64,000 nucleotides of DNA from Lumbricus terrestris (lineage: Eukaryota; Annelida; Clitellata; Crassiclitellata; Lumbricidae): contig OX457036.1 of the NCBI GenBank assembly GCA_949752735.1, positions 18,505,746 to 18,569,745 on the forward strand, read 5' to 3'. Position 1 is the first letter of the stretch. Every line of letters begins with the position of its first letter. The notes below the pieces were generated by a model. It had not been told where the DNA came from. It saw only the letters and a program-made list of their open reading frames with translations, and did not search any database. The position numbers and the translations under genes were made by a program. Positions 1 through 10,345 of the stretch are shown here, one piece after another.

Positions 1-321
1 GCCTGACCCATATGAGAAAATATAGGTGCAAGAAATATATAATCTGGCCATATTCTGATTTAGCTAGTAATTGGCTCCTACTGGATGTACTTTGTTGTGG
101 TATTTGATTGAAAATATTTTCATGCTGACATGCCAATCTTTGTCGAACTGACGAATGGGGGTCAACTTCACCAGGCGATATTGGGAAAATGGACAACTGG
201 AATTTATCTTACATAAGTACTCTGGTGATATAAAAATTGTAGTGGTGCTCAGAAGCATTCAGTTCACTGTGTCTTTAATATCTAATGCCATTGATGCTCT
301 CTTATCATGGATGGCATCTAA

Positions 322-1094
322 GGCCAAAAAAATGTTGTGTTTCCGGTAACAGAGCTCTAAAAAATTGGGTAGGTAGGTCGACAAATATTTTGATTTTGGT
401 AAAATATTTTTATACAGTGAGAATCCGAAAAATTATACCCCACTATTTTTTGCATAAAGGTACACGCTGCAACAAAGTAGGCCTACGTGTTCTAAGCAAG
501 TATAAACTGCCTATTTCCCGACTGTCTGCACCTAAAATTGCTCTAGAAAACAATTCTATTAATTTCATATTGTTGACATCTTTTCTGGTAAGATAAAGTG
601 GGAAGGGAAGGAGAAGATGAGTGCGAACAGAACATCACTGCTAGGGGTCATTCTAAACTGGGCGAGCCAGTGACTAGTTACACCTATAGGTTGCTAGCTT
701 TATTTTTCCTAGTCACCGTTAGAGGTGGCTTAAGTGAGAATGATAAGGCTAGAGGTTTCTCAAGACTGGCAGCCAGGAAGTAGTTAGGCAGGCGTGAATC
801 TCTTGTCACTGTAAATTAAAAAATTCCATAAAATTTTCCGAGTTGCGGCAATAAAAGTGAGTCGGTCGGGTTACCAGAACACAACTTTTTGGCCTAAGAT
901 CCAACTCTATACGGAAGGCAATGTCACCGTATTATGTCAATAAAAAATGTTTTTAAAAAAATTGAAAAACTTAAAATAAAATAAAAAATTGTAAATATTT
1001 TTTTTTTAATAAAAAATTTCACAAAATTATTTGAGTCGCGGCAATGAAAGAGGGTCGGTCGGGTTACCGGAAACACCACAATAATTTTTTTGCT
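322..1094. mobile_element. Non-autonomous PIF/Harbinger-like DNA element, copy 1
   Basis: The ends are inverted repeats built on GGCCAAAAAAA ... GTGTTTCCGGTAAC at the left and GTTACCGGAAACAC ... TTTTTTTGC at the right. The insert is flanked by TAA on both sides (319-321 and 1095-1097), and the interrupted LINE frame resumes across it. A second copy of nearly the same length lies at 58076-58850. A 3-bp TWA target duplication and GGCC-type termini fit PIF/Harbinger. No transposase is encoded, and the short internal ORFs look non-coding. Confidence 0.8.
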
Positions 1095-1683
1095 TAATCG
1101 TTTGCTGCTAAATCCCTCTAAAACTCAGTTCATCTGGTTTGGTACTCGCAGGGAATTGGCGTCCATTGACCTGCACTTAATAACAGCAACTTTCCCTCAT
1201 CTCGTTCTCTCTCACAGTGCGAGACCTTGGCATTACCTTGTATCAAGAGCTCAATTTCTCAAAGCATATCAATTTGGTCACTCGTAGTTGCTACTACCAG
1301 CTTCGACAACTCCAAGTTGTACTCAAGATCCCTCTCTCATACTGCTACTATGACTCTTGTGCATGCCTTTGTCACTAGTAGAATTGATTACTGCAGTTCG
1401 GTACTTCTTGGTCTGCCACTTGGACTAATTGGGGGCCTTGAACGAGTTCTTCGTTCGGCTGCTCGCCTCATTGGCCGCATTCCTGAATATGCCCCCGTCT
1501 CTGCTTATATGCGTGACGTTCTTCACTGGCTACCTGTTTCAAAGCGCATATCCTACCGAGTTGCTGCACTTGTTTGGCGATGCTGTCTTTCTTGTGCTCC
1601 ATCATAGTCTAGTACTATTTTAGCTGTGGCTGGGCTGGGAGCGCCTCTTAGTAGTTTTCATGAAGAGGCGCTATATAAATTCT

Positions 1684-1708
1684 CGAAATGAATGAATGAA
1701 TGAATGAC
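1684..1708 (+). repeat. (AATG)n microsatellite tail of the LINE
   Basis: Several AATG units directly follow the LINE tail GCGCTATATAAATTC. Simple-repeat tails are usual for CR1/L2-type LINEs. Confidence 0.8.
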
Positions 1709-1911
1709 ACAGTAGTGAAGGTTTGGAGTGAAAAGCTCAAAAACTAAGGAAATGCATCCCGGTCAAACAGAAAGACAGACAGAAAAGACAGACACAAACT
1801 TCTCTTTATTTATATGTATATCTATAAGAAAGGATGTGGGTATGTATGTGACTTTGTCCAGAATGCACGCTCGCAGTTTTAGCGCATATATCTATGTAGC
1901 TGTCGGGAATG

Positions 1912-2062
1912 GAGGGTAAGGGAGGAAAAGAGAGGGAAGGAGCTTGAGGAAGAGGGAGGGGAGGGAGGGACGGGAGGGAGGGATGCAGAGAGACAGGGGA
2001 GGGGGAGGGAGGCAGGGGAGTGGAGGTAGAAAGGGACAGAGGCAGGGAGGGAGGGTTGGACA
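1912..2062 (+). repeat. GGGA-rich polypurine tract
   Basis: About 150 bp is almost entirely purine on this strand (GGAGGGAGGGA-like). The proline/serine-rich ORFs on the opposite strand are a by-product of this composition. Confidence 0.9.
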
Positions 2063-2247
2063 GTCTTTTCAGCCACAGCAAGGCGTGGCCGGGTAGAGTT
2101 ACTGAGTAATAGTTCAAATTGTAAAGTTTTACTAATATTGCCAGAGTCTACTCATACGACTAATAATGTTTTGAAAATTGTATGGTATCTAGCATGCTAC
2201 CTGAGTTATTAACAATACAATGCCTCAGAATTATGTCGTTCGCACGC

Positions 2248-3690
2248 TGTCACTACCCGCCCCACAAATAATTTCAGACCAATTGCAAATGGAACATTTC
2301 TTTCAAAAATTATTGAAAAGGTTGTAGCTGCTCAACTCACCCTCTACCTTGATAGCAATAACCTCCTGCCAACCTTCCAATCAGGTTTTCGGAAAGGTCA
2401 TTCTACAGAGACTTTACTTCTGCGCCTTCTTTCAGACATTTATGGGGCCATTGATAAGTCACAGGTTACCCTTTTGGCACTGTTTGATGTAAGTGCTGCA
2501 TTTGATACAGTGGACCACGATATTCTCTTAGAACGGCTTTCTACCTCTTGTGGCCTCTCTGGCAACTTTCTTACTTGGCTCACCTCCTATCTCCAGGACC
2601 GTTCTTTCATTGTGGCTTGTAGATCTGCTAGGTCGCCCGGGACTCCTGCTCCATTTGGGTTGCCACAAGGTTCTGTTCTGTGTCCTCTGCTTTACATCAT
2701 CTATACTGCAGACCTTGACCCTCTTTTTGCAGCTGGTTCTGTCTTAAGTGAATCTTATGCAGACGACCTTCAGGCATATGTTCACTGTGTGGCGTCTGAA
2801 GCTATTACAGCGGTTCAATCAATAAACCGGGCCATGCAGATCCTAGAAGCTTGGATGTCTTCCAACCGTTTAAGACTAAACTCAAACAAGACCCAATACA
2901 TATGGCTCGGAACTCGCCAACAACTTGCAAAACTTAACTCTGAAGCTTTAACTCTTGAGTTTCCTGGAATCACGTTTGCCTCCACTGTTCGGGACCTTGG
3001 ATTCACATTGGACCGGGAGCTGACATTCTCGAAACACATAAATCTACTTTGTCGTGATTGCTGTTACCAACTACGTCAACTTAGGGTGGTATCTTGATCT
3101 CTGACCCCTACTGTGGCTGCCACTCTTGTTCATGCCTTTGTGGTCTCTCGCCTCGACTATTGCAGTGCCCTCTATGTCGGGCTCCCAGCGATCCGGATTA
3201 GGTGTCTTGACCCGGTTCTGCGCACAGCTGCACGTCTTATTGGTCGGATTCCTAAATTCGATCGAGTTAAGGAATACATGCGAAATGTCCTTCACTGGCT
3301 TCCAATTACACAGCGCATCACTTATAGGGTTTCTGCACTAATCTGGCGCTGTATGGAGGGTCTTGCTCCCATGTACCTGCAGGAACTCTGCTGTCCCACC
3401 TCTGGTGTCCAGCGGCGATCTGACCTCAGATCAGCTGATCAAGCTGAACTCTTGACCCCTCGTTCACGAACTGCTATAATGCAGCAACGCTCTTTCTCAG
3501 TGGCTGGCCCTAGAACCTGGAATGGGCTCCCTGTTGCTCTCCGCCTGGTGCCTCGAGGTCACACCACTATGTTTCTTTCTCGCTTAAAAACCGCCTTATT
3601 AAGCCGTTGTTGAACTGGGAGCGCTTCTGAGTAGATTACCTTGAAGGTGCGCTATATAAAAAGTCAATAATAATAATAAAAGTGGTCATA
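2248..3690 (+). mobile_element. LINE, 5'-truncated, reverse-transcriptase ORF nearly intact
   Basis: One frame runs from about 2248 to the stop at 3611-3613. It carries the RT signatures in order: NNFRPIAN, QSGFRKGHSTETLLL, LFDVSAAFDTVDHDILLERL, GLPQGSVLCPLLYIIYTADL, SYADDLQAYV (catalytic YADD), LGFTLDRELTFSKHI, SRLDYCSALYVGLP, RTAARLIGRIPKF and FSVAGPRTWNGLP. The only break is a TGA at 3095-3097 (VVS-stop-SLTPT), consistent with decay of a CGA codon. The ORF is followed by GGAGCGCTTCTGAGTAG ... GCGCTATATAAAAAG and an (AAT)n tail, the 3' end shared with SINEs elsewhere in the window. The endonuclease part is missing. The type is CR1/L2/Jockey-like; the exact clade was not determined. Confidence 0.9.
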
Positions 3691-3958
3691 TCTCGAAGAC
3701 CATAAAACATTTTGAGCTAATAATTTGCATAGCTTCCTATGCTATGTTGGTTTACAAACTGACCAAATATCAAATTCTGAAATGGTGTGGTGGTGACCAT
3801 TGGTTGATTTGACATGGAATGACCCATGTACAAAAAACCTCACGCATGCCAAATCAAAGAAAGGTATAGTTGCTAACCATTGTTGCTCCCAGTATGGAGC
3901 AGTATGACTGGTACGGATGACTGATCTGGTGTGCTCACTTGCCGATTGATTTTACTTG
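3691..3958. other. Intervening sequence, no gene seen
   Basis: No coding pattern, RNA gene or recognisable repeat was found between the LINE tail and the tandem duplication. Confidence 0.5.
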
Positions 3959-3959
3959 A

Positions 3960-4225
3960 TTTTGACTTGAAGGTCTGAATTGCGGTGAAAAATGACGTGC
4001 CCGCTTTCTGCTCACCTACCGAGATATGGGCTTCGGGAGCCGAGCAACAGCCAAAATCTGTCAACATATTTCGGTAAGTGAGAATCTCATGAAAGGCTTG
4101 ATGTGCGGTGAAAAATGACGTGCCCACTTTCTGCTCACCTACCGAGATAATGGCTTCGGAAGCCGAGCAACAGCCAAAATCGGTCGAATTGTTCTCTGTA
4201 AGTGAGAATCTCATCGAGGACTTCG
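3960..4225 (+). repeat. Two-copy tandem duplication (about 122-bp units) with a conserved frame
   Basis: Two adjacent copies share GCGGTGAAAAATGACGTGCC, CTTTCTGCTCACCTACCGAG, GGCTTCGG and GAGCAACAGCCAAAATC, and both end in GTAAGTGAGAATCTCAT. Read in the same frame, each gives KNDVP-x-FCSPTEI-x-AS-x-AEQQPKSV. The terminal GTAAGT in both copies looks like a splice donor, so this could be a duplicated exon of an unrecognised gene or a repeat fragment. Confidence 0.6.
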
Positions 4226-4338
4226 ATGTCGTCCAATCGACTCCGCCTCAACTCTTCAAAACTCTATTCATTTGGCTTGGCACCCTTTTGTCAGCTGCTC
4301 TGAGCCTGCTCAACTATTTCTTTTACTGTGCTATCTAG
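4108..4338 (+). pseudogene. Candidate small or partial ORF with a C-terminal hydrophobic tail, unrecognised
   Basis: A 76-codon frame begins in the second duplicated unit and continues past it through SENLIEDFDVVQSTPPQL into a strongly hydrophobic end (FIWLGTLLSAALSLLNYFF). This resembles a tail anchor or a single membrane helix. The first part is supported by in-frame conservation between the two duplicated units. I do not recognise the family. It may be a last exon, a fragment, or chance. If the GTAAGT at about 4199 is used as a donor, the hydrophobic part would be intronic. Confidence 0.3.
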
Positions 4339-5095
4339 GATTATGTCAAAGCAGTTAAATGGTGATGTAAATTAGCTGAATCCTTGAAAGTAAGGAAAAA
4401 ATGTAAGGGATTTCAGAAGTAATAAATTACATAAAATAATTATGAACTGTAAATGAATAAATGAGGTTACATAGGGAAAGAAAAATGTCTTTTTTCCGTT
4501 GTACATACACCGCTTATTCAAGGCAGCGGCTTATAGCTAAAAAATTTAAACCAAAACATACTCTTTGCTGCTTACCAAGAAAAGCAGATTTCCAAGAAAA
4601 GCAGATTTTAAAATAGATTGGTCTCACACTGCAATGGCAATAGATTGGTCTCACACTGCAATGGCAATGCCAATAACATAATATTTTAATCATAAAATAA
4701 ATGTATGTAATAGGACTTGTAGGAATTAATCTGTTGCCTTACTTATTAAAACATTTGGCGTCTGTCATATTTTAAAAAGTTAAAAAAATTAAGAGCTGGA
4801 AGACTACTAAATCATAAAAAAAATCTCGTTAATAACAGTGAAGTCTAATTGCAATTAATTCTTAAATGTATTGTCGGTGTGTGCACTAAACAGTAAGCAA
4901 TAAATGTCGTCTATTGAATGAAAAAATCAGCAATGACTAAATAATATAGCTTACAGTGGTAAATGTTTAAGCATAATTATCGATTTAAATTGTTATTTAG
5001 TAACATTGTATTGATGGAAAAAATCGGGAATTTTCCGGAAAATACGAACTTTTCCGGACAATTTTTTCCCTCACAGCACTATTTGTATTGCACTT
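4339..5095. other. AT-rich spacer, no gene seen
   Basis: There is a short direct duplication near 4615-4665 (AGATTGGTCTCACACTGCAATGGCAAT twice, partly overlapping other repeats). Nothing coding was found. Confidence 0.5.
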
Positions 5096-5330
5096 TTTCA
5101 AGGGGGCCACTCAGAGGCGCTCCAAACATCAGCACGGCCAAATAACATGGTCTTAAGGTGAGAGAGGAATGACTGTGATGGAGTTCTAGGATGGTGGTGT
5201 AGCATCTTTGAGAGACCTTTATACCGGATCAAGCCCTTGGGCCAACTGTTCTGGGCGGGGAAGTGTGAGAAAATAAGAAAGCAGACCTTGTTCAGGCGAG
5301 CAAAGGATGTGTTCAAATGAGAAGCACTAA
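5096..5330 (-). mobile_element. LINE C-terminal fragment and tail
   Basis: On the minus strand the sequence reads HFPAQNSWPKGL and then SFLSHLKTMLFGRADVWSASE. This parallels the end of the LINE at 2.2-3.7 kb (VAGPRTWNGLP, FLSRLKTALLSRC, then TGSASE from the shared tail). It is short and degenerate. Confidence 0.55.
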
Positions 5331-5356
5331 GAGCATGGTTACAGGGGGTGCTATGA

Positions 5357-5990
5357 TATTATTATTATTATTATTGTTATTATTATTATTATTATTACAG
5401 AAATTTATTATGCGCGCAAGGTCACACCAAAGTGTGAATCTGAGGCGCGGATAGTTAGCCGCCAGAGGAAGTTGCAGTTAAAGGTCAATGTGCTTGAAAG
5501 CCAAAGAGAAATAGTGAGTTTTGAGCCGTTTTTTGAAAGTAGGGAGTGAATTTTAGCAACGAAGAGAGAGTGGAAGTAGATTCCATTCTTTGGGATCAGA
5601 GGCATGGAATGCACGTGAGCTTATAACAGTTCTGCATCGAGGCTCAGCTAAAAGACCCATGCTTGATGATCGCAGGCAACGAGGAGGAATGTAAGGAGTA
5701 AGCAGTGACTGAAGGTAGGGAGGAGTTCCGGTAGAGAGGGATTTGTAGGTTAAACAGGCCAGTTTAAATTTAATCCTGAACTCGACAGGAAGCCAATGCA
5801 GCTGATGAAGTAAAACTGAAGAATTTATCGAAGTGGGACACGCAGCACAACCCGAGCTAAGGAATTTTGGATGCGTTGCAGCCTATGTAGCTCATAGTCT
5901 GAAATGCCAACAAAAATCGCATTAGCATAATCAAGGCGAGAGGGAACAAGGGAGCAAGCTAAAGTCTTCAACATATCATGATAGGCCGGA
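5357..5990 (-). mobile_element. LINE C-terminal RT fragment with (ATT)n tail, family C copy 1
   Basis: On the minus strand the translation runs SRLDYANAIFVGISDYELHR, LQRIQNSLARVVL, then after a frame break KFKLACLTYKSLS, LLTPYIPPRCLRSS, LLAEPRCRTV and RAFHAS-PKEWNLLPLSLR, typical of the C-terminal region of CR1/Jockey-type RTs. The 3' end is at the low-coordinate side, with an ATT/TTA microsatellite (5357-5397). Related copies lie at 60311-61110 and 62706-63095. The coding frame is broken. Confidence 0.8.
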
Positions 5991-7218
5991 GCCTAGACCT
6001 AGTAGGCAGTGCCAAACTAGTGCACCGATCCAATACTTGATTTGCTGCTTGAGGGAAGTCAATGAGGAACATAACTAGTCTAATATAGCTGAAGATGTGG
6101 CTGAATATTACATGCTTATATAAAATACAGGATGGGCTGTAAAAAAGTAATTCATACGGATTTTTGCTGATATATCGGCCAAAAGCACTAATTTCTAAAG
6201 AATGTTTATGGACTTAAAGGTAATTCAGATTGATGTTTAATGGCTAAATTTCACCAAAATATTTAAAACAGAAGAAGGCTTATAGCAATTTTAGTGAGAC
6301 CATCCACTGTTTTTTTAGGTCCAAAAACATAATGCAACAAAAGGGATTTCATTAAGTCACATCTCAAATATTTGTTATCAAATAACCTTGATTTTGCCAG
6401 ACAATCATTATTATTATTTTGTAAAGAAACAGGGTACCAGCGTAGTTGCATGCAACTGTGAAGTCGCTTAGCAAGATGACAATCAAGTTGATAAATTATA
6501 AAGAATCTGTCAGATTAATAATTTTGTTGTTAACGTAATGATACTCAAAATTCTTAAAATTGAACATGGCCAAGGTGTCAATGTCAGACAAAATGCGTAA
6601 TCAGACACTTCACGAGCATGGTTTTGATTTAAAGCCATCGGCTAATTGTCGCTTTGTCTACTCTGATAAACAGTGAAAGTTGAGTAGGCTTATGCAATTG
6701 ATAAAAGGGAATTGGCTCATTGTCATGTGTCCTGGTTTCATTGAGAAAAATCAATGGCCCTAATATCAGGATTTGAACTCGATGGTTTGATTATCACGTG
6801 GGGTAGCTATGCCGGAGAAATACCACAATCTCTGGCAAAAACCAATAGCGACAAGATAATTGAAGTTCTCATTGGAGTTGGTTTGGCAAGGTTTACTTCT
6901 GGAACCCATCAACAAGGCCTTCAATGACTTTACATAGAAACACAGGGCAAGTGTGGGCACTGGTGGTGGAAACATTGAACACAAGTTGTAAAACAGCATA
7001 AAGTTTCCATGATAAAATTCATTTGAGATGCAACTTAATAAAATCTCTCCACATTACTTTTTGTTGCGTTGCGTTTTTGGATCGTCAAAAACAGTGGTTG
7101 GTCTCACTAAAAGTGCTATAACTTTTGTTCTGTGTGAAATATTTTTGGTGAAATTTGGCCATTGTACATAAATAAATATGAATTGTCTTTAACCCTGTAA
7201 AATTTTATTTAACCTTTA

Positions 7219-7593
7219 TTGACCCAACGTTCCCAAAGTGGAACATATTTTAAGAAATTTTTGAGGGACGGTAAAACCTACTATAAGTCATCTAATAAAT
7301 ATTCATTTACTCGCCCAAAGATGGGGGCATGTTTATTTATTTTTATTTCAAGTCTGTTGCAGCTAAATAAAATTATTATTTTGATGCAATTTTGTCAAAA
7401 AACGACATTTATGCTAATAAATATTTAAAATTAATATAAATTACAAATGCATGATAATTAATTGATTTTATCATCTATTTGGGTTGAATTGTGTCTATTG
7501 TGCCTACTTATGGTGAAATTTTTTAATGGTAGTGCCCTATGAGTGAGCGACGCAACTGATTTCACACATGTTCCACTTTGGGAACGTTGGGTC
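7219..7593. repeat. Inverted-repeat-bounded subsegment
   Basis: TGACCCAACGTTCCCAAAGT (about 7219) and its exact inverse ACTTTGGGAACGTTGGGTCA (about 7574-7593) bound about 375 bp of AT-rich DNA. This could be an independent MITE or the subterminal repeats of the surrounding TTAA element. Short ORFs inside look non-coding. Confidence 0.55.
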
Positions 7594-7884
7594 ACTCTCG
7601 CTAGTTGCATCGATATTTTTGCGTTATACTGAAATTTGCCCTTCTCGCCCCAAAATTTACATTGATAGTAATAATTGTAATTCCAATATGAATATGAATT
7701 CTATTATTAATAGTAGTAGAAGTATCATTGTGCTTAATATTGTTATTAATAGGCCTATTTTTATTATTTTTATTATGTGATTAGTTTGTTTGAGGTTATG
7801 GCAGTTTGAAGTGCGTTTGGCTCTCTGTGGCATGATGTTTTCAACGTAAATTTGAGTTCTGATTAGCCCATATCATTGTTCCGT

Positions 7885-8830
7885 TTTTCCGCAGGGTGGG
7901 TTGTGTGAGGGCAGGGTACGGTGGGGGATGAGATGGGTATTGGGGGATGGGGCCAGGGCAAGATGCGGTGGGACCAAGGTGAAACAAATGTGAAACATTA
8001 TCTTTGTCATGACTTTCATATGCTGAACCTTTTGCGGGGTGGGGCGGCATGGAGGGGTGGGATATGGAGGTGGGTATGCCTGACTTGGGGTGGAGGTGGG
8101 GTGGGGTCGAACGGTTGGGTATGGGTTGAAGTGAGCCGGGTGCGGCGAAGTGGGAAGAAGTGTTGGACGAAAAACAGAAATTTACTCAGAGGAATGGGCA
8201 CCCGCTTCACTTTAAGAGGGGTGCGGAGTGGGGCGGGGTTGGAACGCGGTTGGGGTGGGATGGGGCGGTGTGGGTTGTGGTGAGTGCGGTTGGAATACGG
8301 GGCTATAGTGCGCCGATTGGGGTCAAAGTGGGAAGAAAGGGTCAAAGTGAAAACAAGGGAATCATTTTTTTATGAATTTCAGATGTTGAGCATTTTCCAG
8401 AATGGGGGGAAGCGTAGGGGTTGGAATGGGGTGGAGATGGCCGAAATTGTGTGGAGGTGGGTTAGGGTTGAACGGTAGAGGTGTGGGGTTGAAGTGAAGC
8501 GGGTGCGATCAAAGTGAGGAGAAGGGTTGACCGAGAAACCAAAAAATTGCTACAGACAGGTGGTCTGTGTGAGTGGCGAATTTGGGGAAGGTGGGGCGGG
8601 GTGGCGGAGTTGGGACTGGGGACTGAAGTGCGGTTTGTGGGATGCGGTCGGTAAGGGTAATTGCGCGGTGGGAACGGTTTGAAAACAAATTGAAACGATA
8701 TTTTTCATAAATTTCATATCTTGAGCATTTTATGGGGTGGGTTGGGGTGGGGCTGGGTGGATGGGTGGGCATGGGGTGGGGTGGGTAAAAGTTAGGGTAG
8801 AGGTGGGGTATTAACCTTTGTGGATCACAG
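7885..8830 (+). repeat. GGGGT-rich tandem array, higher-order period about 340-360 bp
   Basis: Long stretches of GGGGTGGGG-type sequence alternate with an AT-richer segment that recurs about every 350 bp (CTGAACCTTTT at about 8022, TTGAGCATTTTCCAG at about 8386, TTGAGCATTTTATGG at about 8721). The sequence GTGAGGAGAAG / GTGGGAAGAAG followed by GAAAAAC or GAAACC also recurs. Overlapping Gly/Trp- or Pro-rich ORFs are compositional. Confidence 0.8.
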
Positions 8831-9139
8831 CTTATACAAAATTGTATATCTGCATCATTTGGATAAAGTTATATTTTTACATATGCATGATGCTTTTACT
8901 AGTCAAAGTGACCCAACGTTCCACTTTGGGAACATATGCATAATTCTGACACCCCCCCAAAAAAAATTTTTGGGGGCACTGATTACCTCTAATTAGGCGG
9001 TAAACTCTAACATAGCGAAATTCTGAAGTGATAGAATGACGATTTCAGTGTCTGGAAAGATAAAGGTTAAAAGTCCATGTATTTGGCCAAAAGATTAGCA
9101 ACATCCTTAGCGTATTACTTTTTTATGGCCAACCCTGTA

Positions 9140-10285
9140 TAAGTTTGTGTAACGGAAATGAATTAATTAATGAATATTATGCTATAAAAAGTTATATTCA
9201 TGCTCTGCTCTGTACTCAACTTGATAAACTTTTCTTTTCTTCATTGATAAGACATCATCTTTTTAAAGCATTATTCTTACACCTCCTCTGAACAATTGCA
9301 TTTGATGTTCCTTGTTAAATAAATCCAGCAATTATTAGCTTCTTATTGGACGAAGCATGTTATTTTTGATTTGTTCAAATCTTTTTGCCATTGCAGGAGC
9401 CGTAGTGACCTTTGAGCCATCAATGATGTGGAGGAGGTCATGGTGGTCTGTTGCAACGGAACCTTACACACACACACACTCGGAATTCTTTGATCATGCG
9501 GTCTTCGTGGTGGCACCTCTGCTGGGTTGTTGAGTCAACAGTTCTCTTTTGAGTGATTATGCCTCTTCGACCTGGTGGGGGATCTCTCAAAGGCAAGGGA
9601 CCAGGAAAGACTCGAGAGACTTGTGTAAAAAAATAAATAAAACTTGATACCTTCCATCCTAACATCGCCGGGGTGGATCATCTGGTGCGTTGTGCTTGTG
9701 CTAATCTACTGGAGGTTGTGCTAATGATCAAGTGCCTTCCTCTGCGCAATCTGTTCCCTCCAAAACGTATTCAACATTATTATATGTGACCGTGCTTTCA
9801 TGAATTCACTTTGCCGGCCAGGAACAATGAAAATTTCTTATGCGGGATGCTTTACGGTGTCTTTAGCTGAACAATCATTTTCTATTGCTGTAGACCTAGA
9901 TCTTAAATCTTGTAAAGAAACTCTTTGTCTACCAAAGACGCTTATTTTTTCATTGTCCTGACTCGACTGGATTTTGTATCTTGTTGCGTTTATGTCAATG
10001 AGTGTCTTGTATAAAGTAGTTGTAGTAGTAGTAGAATTACACAGTTTGTCTGTCACTGACAATGAAGTCTATGCTTTATTCTTTACAAAATCTCATCACA
10101 GAAAATGTCAAAACAAAATGTTTATAAACGTGAACTGAGTCTGAAATGTGATATTGATATCATAGGACACAGAACTGTTGTTTACAGTTAGATATTTGCT
10201 TGTCTTGCTATTTTTTCAGCATATTGCATTGTGGATATGTACCTTGGAGACAAGATAACTTTGGTGTCAAATCACAGCTTCATCA
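9140..10285. other. Spacer, no gene seen
   Basis: It contains a short (CA)n run near 9466-9480. No credible exon was found; the ORFs here lack any familiar motif. Confidence 0.5.
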
Positions 10286-10289
10286 GTAT

Positions 10290-10345
10290 GTCAATCAATC
10301 ATAATTTATATAACGCCCCTTCAAGATAGCTACTCAGAGGCCGAG
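10290..10345 (-). mobile_element. LINE/SINE 3' tail fragment
   Basis: The sequence ATCAATCAATCATAATTTATATAACGCCCCTTCAAGATAGCTACTCAGAGG is the reverse complement of the shared retroelement tail (CTCTGAGTAG ... GAAGGGGCG ... ATATAAAT), preceded by an ATCA-type microsatellite. Confidence 0.7.

Larger units (their letters stand above)
1..1710 (+). mobile_element. LINE fragment (non-LTR retrotransposon RT), split by a DNA element
   Basis: This is a decayed reverse-transcriptase C-terminal half in two pieces. The left piece (about 190-321) reads toward DIKIVVVLRS and AIDALLSWMAS. The right piece (from about 1095) resumes with NRLLLNPSKTQFIWFG, exactly where the related LINE at 2.2-3.7 kb has WMSSNRLRLNSNKTQYIWLG. 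The element at 322-1094 is therefore inserted in the RT ORF. The normal YADD catalytic box appears as YSGD, and there are several frameshifts. Further 3' come DYCSSVLLGLP and LIGRIPEYAPV, then the tail GGAGCGCCTCTTAGTAG ... GCGCTATATAAA and an (AATG)n end. It is not functional. The left limit is uncertain. Confidence 0.8.
7213..9066. mobile_element. TTAA-flanked, possibly piggyBac-like non-autonomous element
   Basis: The termini CCTTTAT (7213-7219) and ATAAAGG (9060-9066) are inverse to each other and are flanked by TTAA at 7209-7212 and 9067-9070. The motif GACCCAACGTTCC(C) occurs near the left end (about 7220) and again near 8910, and in inverse orientation at 7570-7593. TTAA duplication and CCYTTT-like ends fit piggyBac, but the terminal repeat is short and no transposase is present. 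The insert lies inside the right inverted repeat of the 6128-9137 element. Confidence 0.6.
6128..9137. mobile_element. DNA element with long inverted repeats and TA flanks, interrupted by a second element
   Basis: The left end, TA-CAGGATGGGCTGTAAAAAAGTAAT (from 6128), is matched in inverse at the right by ATTACTTTTTTATGGCCAACCCTG-TA (to 9137). Inward similarity continues: 6235-6390 matches the reverse complement of 7020-7180 (for example GCTAAATTTCACCAAAATAT and TTTTAGTGAGACCA). The right inverted repeat is therefore split by the TTAA-flanked insert at 7213-9066. TA flanks suggest a Tc1/mariner-like non-autonomous element, but superfamily assignment is inference. The central 6390-7020 holds no transposase ORF. 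Confidence 0.7.

Noticed and set aside
1806..2117. Pro/Ser-rich minus-strand ORF
   Set aside because: Translation of the GGGA polypurine tract.
7921..8772. Overlapping Gly/Trp- and Pro-rich ORFs
   Set aside because: They are by-products of GGGGT-rich tandem DNA on both strands, with no domain or stable codon pattern.
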